From assembly GCF_028453695.1 (NCBI RefSeq), contig NC_135772.1:21199412-21263411 (forward strand): DNA of 64,000 bases, given 5' to 3'. Below are positions 62,157 through 64,000 of this stretch, one piece after another. Each line of letters begins with the position of its first letter. Position 1 is the first letter of the stretch. Source of the stretch: Augochlora pura (taxonomy: Eukaryota > Arthropoda > Insecta > Hymenoptera > Halictidae). The notes beneath the pieces are model-generated. The model saw nothing but the letters and a program-made list of their open reading frames with translations, made no database searches and was not told the origin of the DNA. Made by a program: the position numbers and the translations under genes.

Positions 62157-62192
62157 GTCGAGAATCGAGAATCGAGAATCGAGTATCGAGTA
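62157..62192. repeat. (GAGAATC)n short repeat
   Basis: Three GAGAATC heptamers followed by GAGTATC variants. Confidence 0.85.
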
Positions 62193-64000
62193 GTTGCCAC
62201 TTCTTCATACGAGACGAGCATTTTACGCGAAAATCGTCGGGTTCCGCAGGAACTTGAGCGAGAGAAATCTCTTTTAATGTGTTCGCACCAGTAGCGTCGC
62301 TAAAATATGATGAAAATGTCGTGAAAAAGAAACTAAAAATTCTCTTCATATTACGTTACGCGTTACTATTTTCAATAATGATATTTGGAAAATTCATTCG
62401 ACGTTCTTTACGCGAAATAGAAAAGCGAGATCGTCGCGCGTGTGCGACGCCGCTAGCGATCTTTCCTCTCTGCGCGTTTCCAGATAAATCGTTTATCCAT
62501 CGTCCACTATCGTTTCAAAACGTTGAACCGCGGTGTCTGATCCGTCTTTTCGAAATCCTATTTTTTAAATCGACGTTAGATCTAATGAAACGATTGACGA
62601 CGATCGATTCTCGATTTATCATGGCCGGACAGTAATATCGTATCGAGTACCGTGTATTCGATCGAACATTCTCATCGGTATCGTTTCTTTTTTATTTTTT
62701 TTTTTCGTTTTCGCGTTACGCGGCACGGATTGGGCGGTCAAAGAGGCGCTTCATGCCAAACGAACGATTAACCTCGAACTTGTCGCGACCTCGGTCCGTC
62801 GCCCGCTGACTTAGGCTTCCCGTTCGGCTCGACGTTCGCAGTTCCGTATACATATGTATGCGTACGATCGCCCGTTCGCGCTCGATAAACTTCGATCCTC
62901 GTTCGTGGTAAGAATCGACACCCGTTACCTACACCTATTCGTATCGAAAAGCCGATTACTTTATCAGAATCGACGCGTATACGACGTATTCCGCGCGCAG
63001 AACGAGTCGCCGAGATCTAATTTTCTTTTCTTTTTCTAATTTTTCGAGTCGTTTGGAGCAGCTTGTAAAACGTCGTGTTTCGAAGGTATCCGTCCCCGGG
63101 GGCTGCTCTATGCCGTTCGAATATTCAAGAAACATTGGTGGATGATAATTAGAAAGATGTGAATTTGTCGTGTCACGATAGACGGGGTGTGGCGTAGCGT
63201 CGCAGAGACAGGGAAATACGTTTAACGACCTCGTTGCCCTCTCAAAAATCGGCGCGAGGAGGATCGGATTCGGCGGAACGCGCCGAAAAGGAGTGAGAAT
63301 TCTAAAAGGCGTGGAGGAAGGGTGCTCGAAGAGCGCGGCGGCAAGGGAACGGAGGAAGCGGTGGAGATGGCAACAGCGACGCGACGGCGAGGAGTAGTAA
63401 CTTAGCGTCATTGAAAGGTCAACACTATCAAGTGCACACTTGTCGCGACCGGCTCGTTTACAATGCACGGTGCATCTCGAACCTCGAGTGACGAGCACGT
63501 TCGTCTCCTCCTACGGTTCGTTCACCCTTGTCCCCCGTACCGAAATTTCTTTTCAAAGTCGCGCAATTTTCCATGAATCGAACGCGTAGCACCTACAACG
63601 ATTCTTTAATTTCCACGCTGTTTCAAAATGATCGGCTCGATTCGAAAAGATCCACCGGCGACGACAACTGCACGATATACGCAGTTGTCGCATTCTGGAA
63701 AAATAGTTGCCCGTTTTCGCGATACCGAGCGCGGTTTATCCGTCTTCGGTTGATCTTGTTTACATAATTCGAAGCATTCGTTTCCGGTGTTCAAGCCAGT
63801 CTGCCCCGTTCGGATCCCTGTTCCTCTTTCAATGCAATTTGGACGTCGCGCGGTTGCGTCTCGTCGCGTCTCGTCGCAACATCGCAGTCCAATTAAACCA
63901 GTCGGTCCAACGAATTCCCCATCGTCCATTTCCAGTTTCCACGTACGCGGCGACCCGCCTTGTATTTACGTGTCAATTTCCGTACCTCGGCGGACATGGC

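Larger units (their letters stand above)
52331..64000. other. GC-rich DNA without recognised genes
   Basis: No family resemblance was found in any frame. It could be the first intron of the gene suggested at 49.9-52.3 kb, or intergenic. Contains many simple repeats listed separately. The longest frames (60346-60834 plus, 162 codons; 61746-62294 plus, 182 codons; 62956-63498 minus, 180 codons) have biased Arg/Ser content typical of chance frames in CpG-rich DNA. Confidence 0.45.

Noticed and set aside
1..64000. tRNA, rRNA, microRNA and CRISPR features
   Set aside because: Scanning by eye for tRNA B-box sequences and well-known insect microRNA sequences gave no convincing match; repeats present are simple tandem repeats, not CRISPR. 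Short RNAs could still be missed without a folding search.

Overview
The window is animal nuclear DNA, most likely from a hymenopteran insect and probably a bee or a close relative. All recognisable genes are intron-bearing and split by short GT-AG introns. The proteins look like insect forms of conserved animal families. Base composition swings sharply between very GC- and CpG-rich blocks (about 1-19 kb and 44-64 kb) and an AT-rich centre (about 19-44 kb), with many (GA)n/(CT)n microsatellites. The hymenopteran assignment is an inference from these traits. There is no sign of prokaryotic or organellar DNA, CRISPR arrays, rRNA or a confident tRNA.

Six protein genes could be rebuilt exon by exon. 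(1) The 3' part of a Pax6 gene (twin-of-eyeless type, + strand, 9433-11312): homeodomain, polyglutamine stretch and the conserved Pax6 C-terminus. The paired-domain exons are not here and should lie upstream of base 1. (2) A ZC3H11A-like mRNA-export protein with three CCCH zinc fingers (- strand, 25731 to 14950). (3) Tace/ADAM17, the membrane sheddase (- strand, 31013 to 27696, 14 exons). (4) MAK16, a 60S ribosome biogenesis factor (+ strand, 31586-33197), head to head with Tace. (5) PGAP2, a GPI-anchor lipid-remodelling factor (+ strand, 34757-35909). (6) Integrator subunit 12 with its PHD finger (- strand, 44511 to 42897).

Layout: 0-9.4 kb is GC-rich, repeat-laden DNA that is probably Pax6 intron. 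9.4-11.3 kb is the Pax6 end. 11.3-15 kb holds the converging 3' flanks of Pax6 and ZC3H11A. 15-26 kb is ZC3H11A with an 8.4-kb intron. 26-36 kb is a compact cluster of housekeeping-type genes (ZC3H11A 5' end, Tace, MAK16, PGAP2). 36-43 kb is AT-rich intergenic DNA. 43-44.5 kb is INTS12. 44.5-64 kb is gene-poor, GC-rich DNA whose 49.9-52.3 kb part resembles the promoter and 5' leader of a plus-strand gene continuing outside the window.

The genes do not form one pathway. The cluster is a mix of mRNA export, snRNA processing (Integrator), ribosome assembly, GPI-anchor maturation and ectodomain shedding next to a developmental regulator. The observations most worth a second look are a roughly 100-bp sequence ending in a GTGCAGAAGTAGG motif, shared by the ZC3H11A and MAK16 promoters and also forming a 21-bp inverted repeat around a 486-bp segment, and an orphan N/P/Q/S-rich coding exon in the ZC3H11A intron that fits no neighbouring gene model in a simple way.
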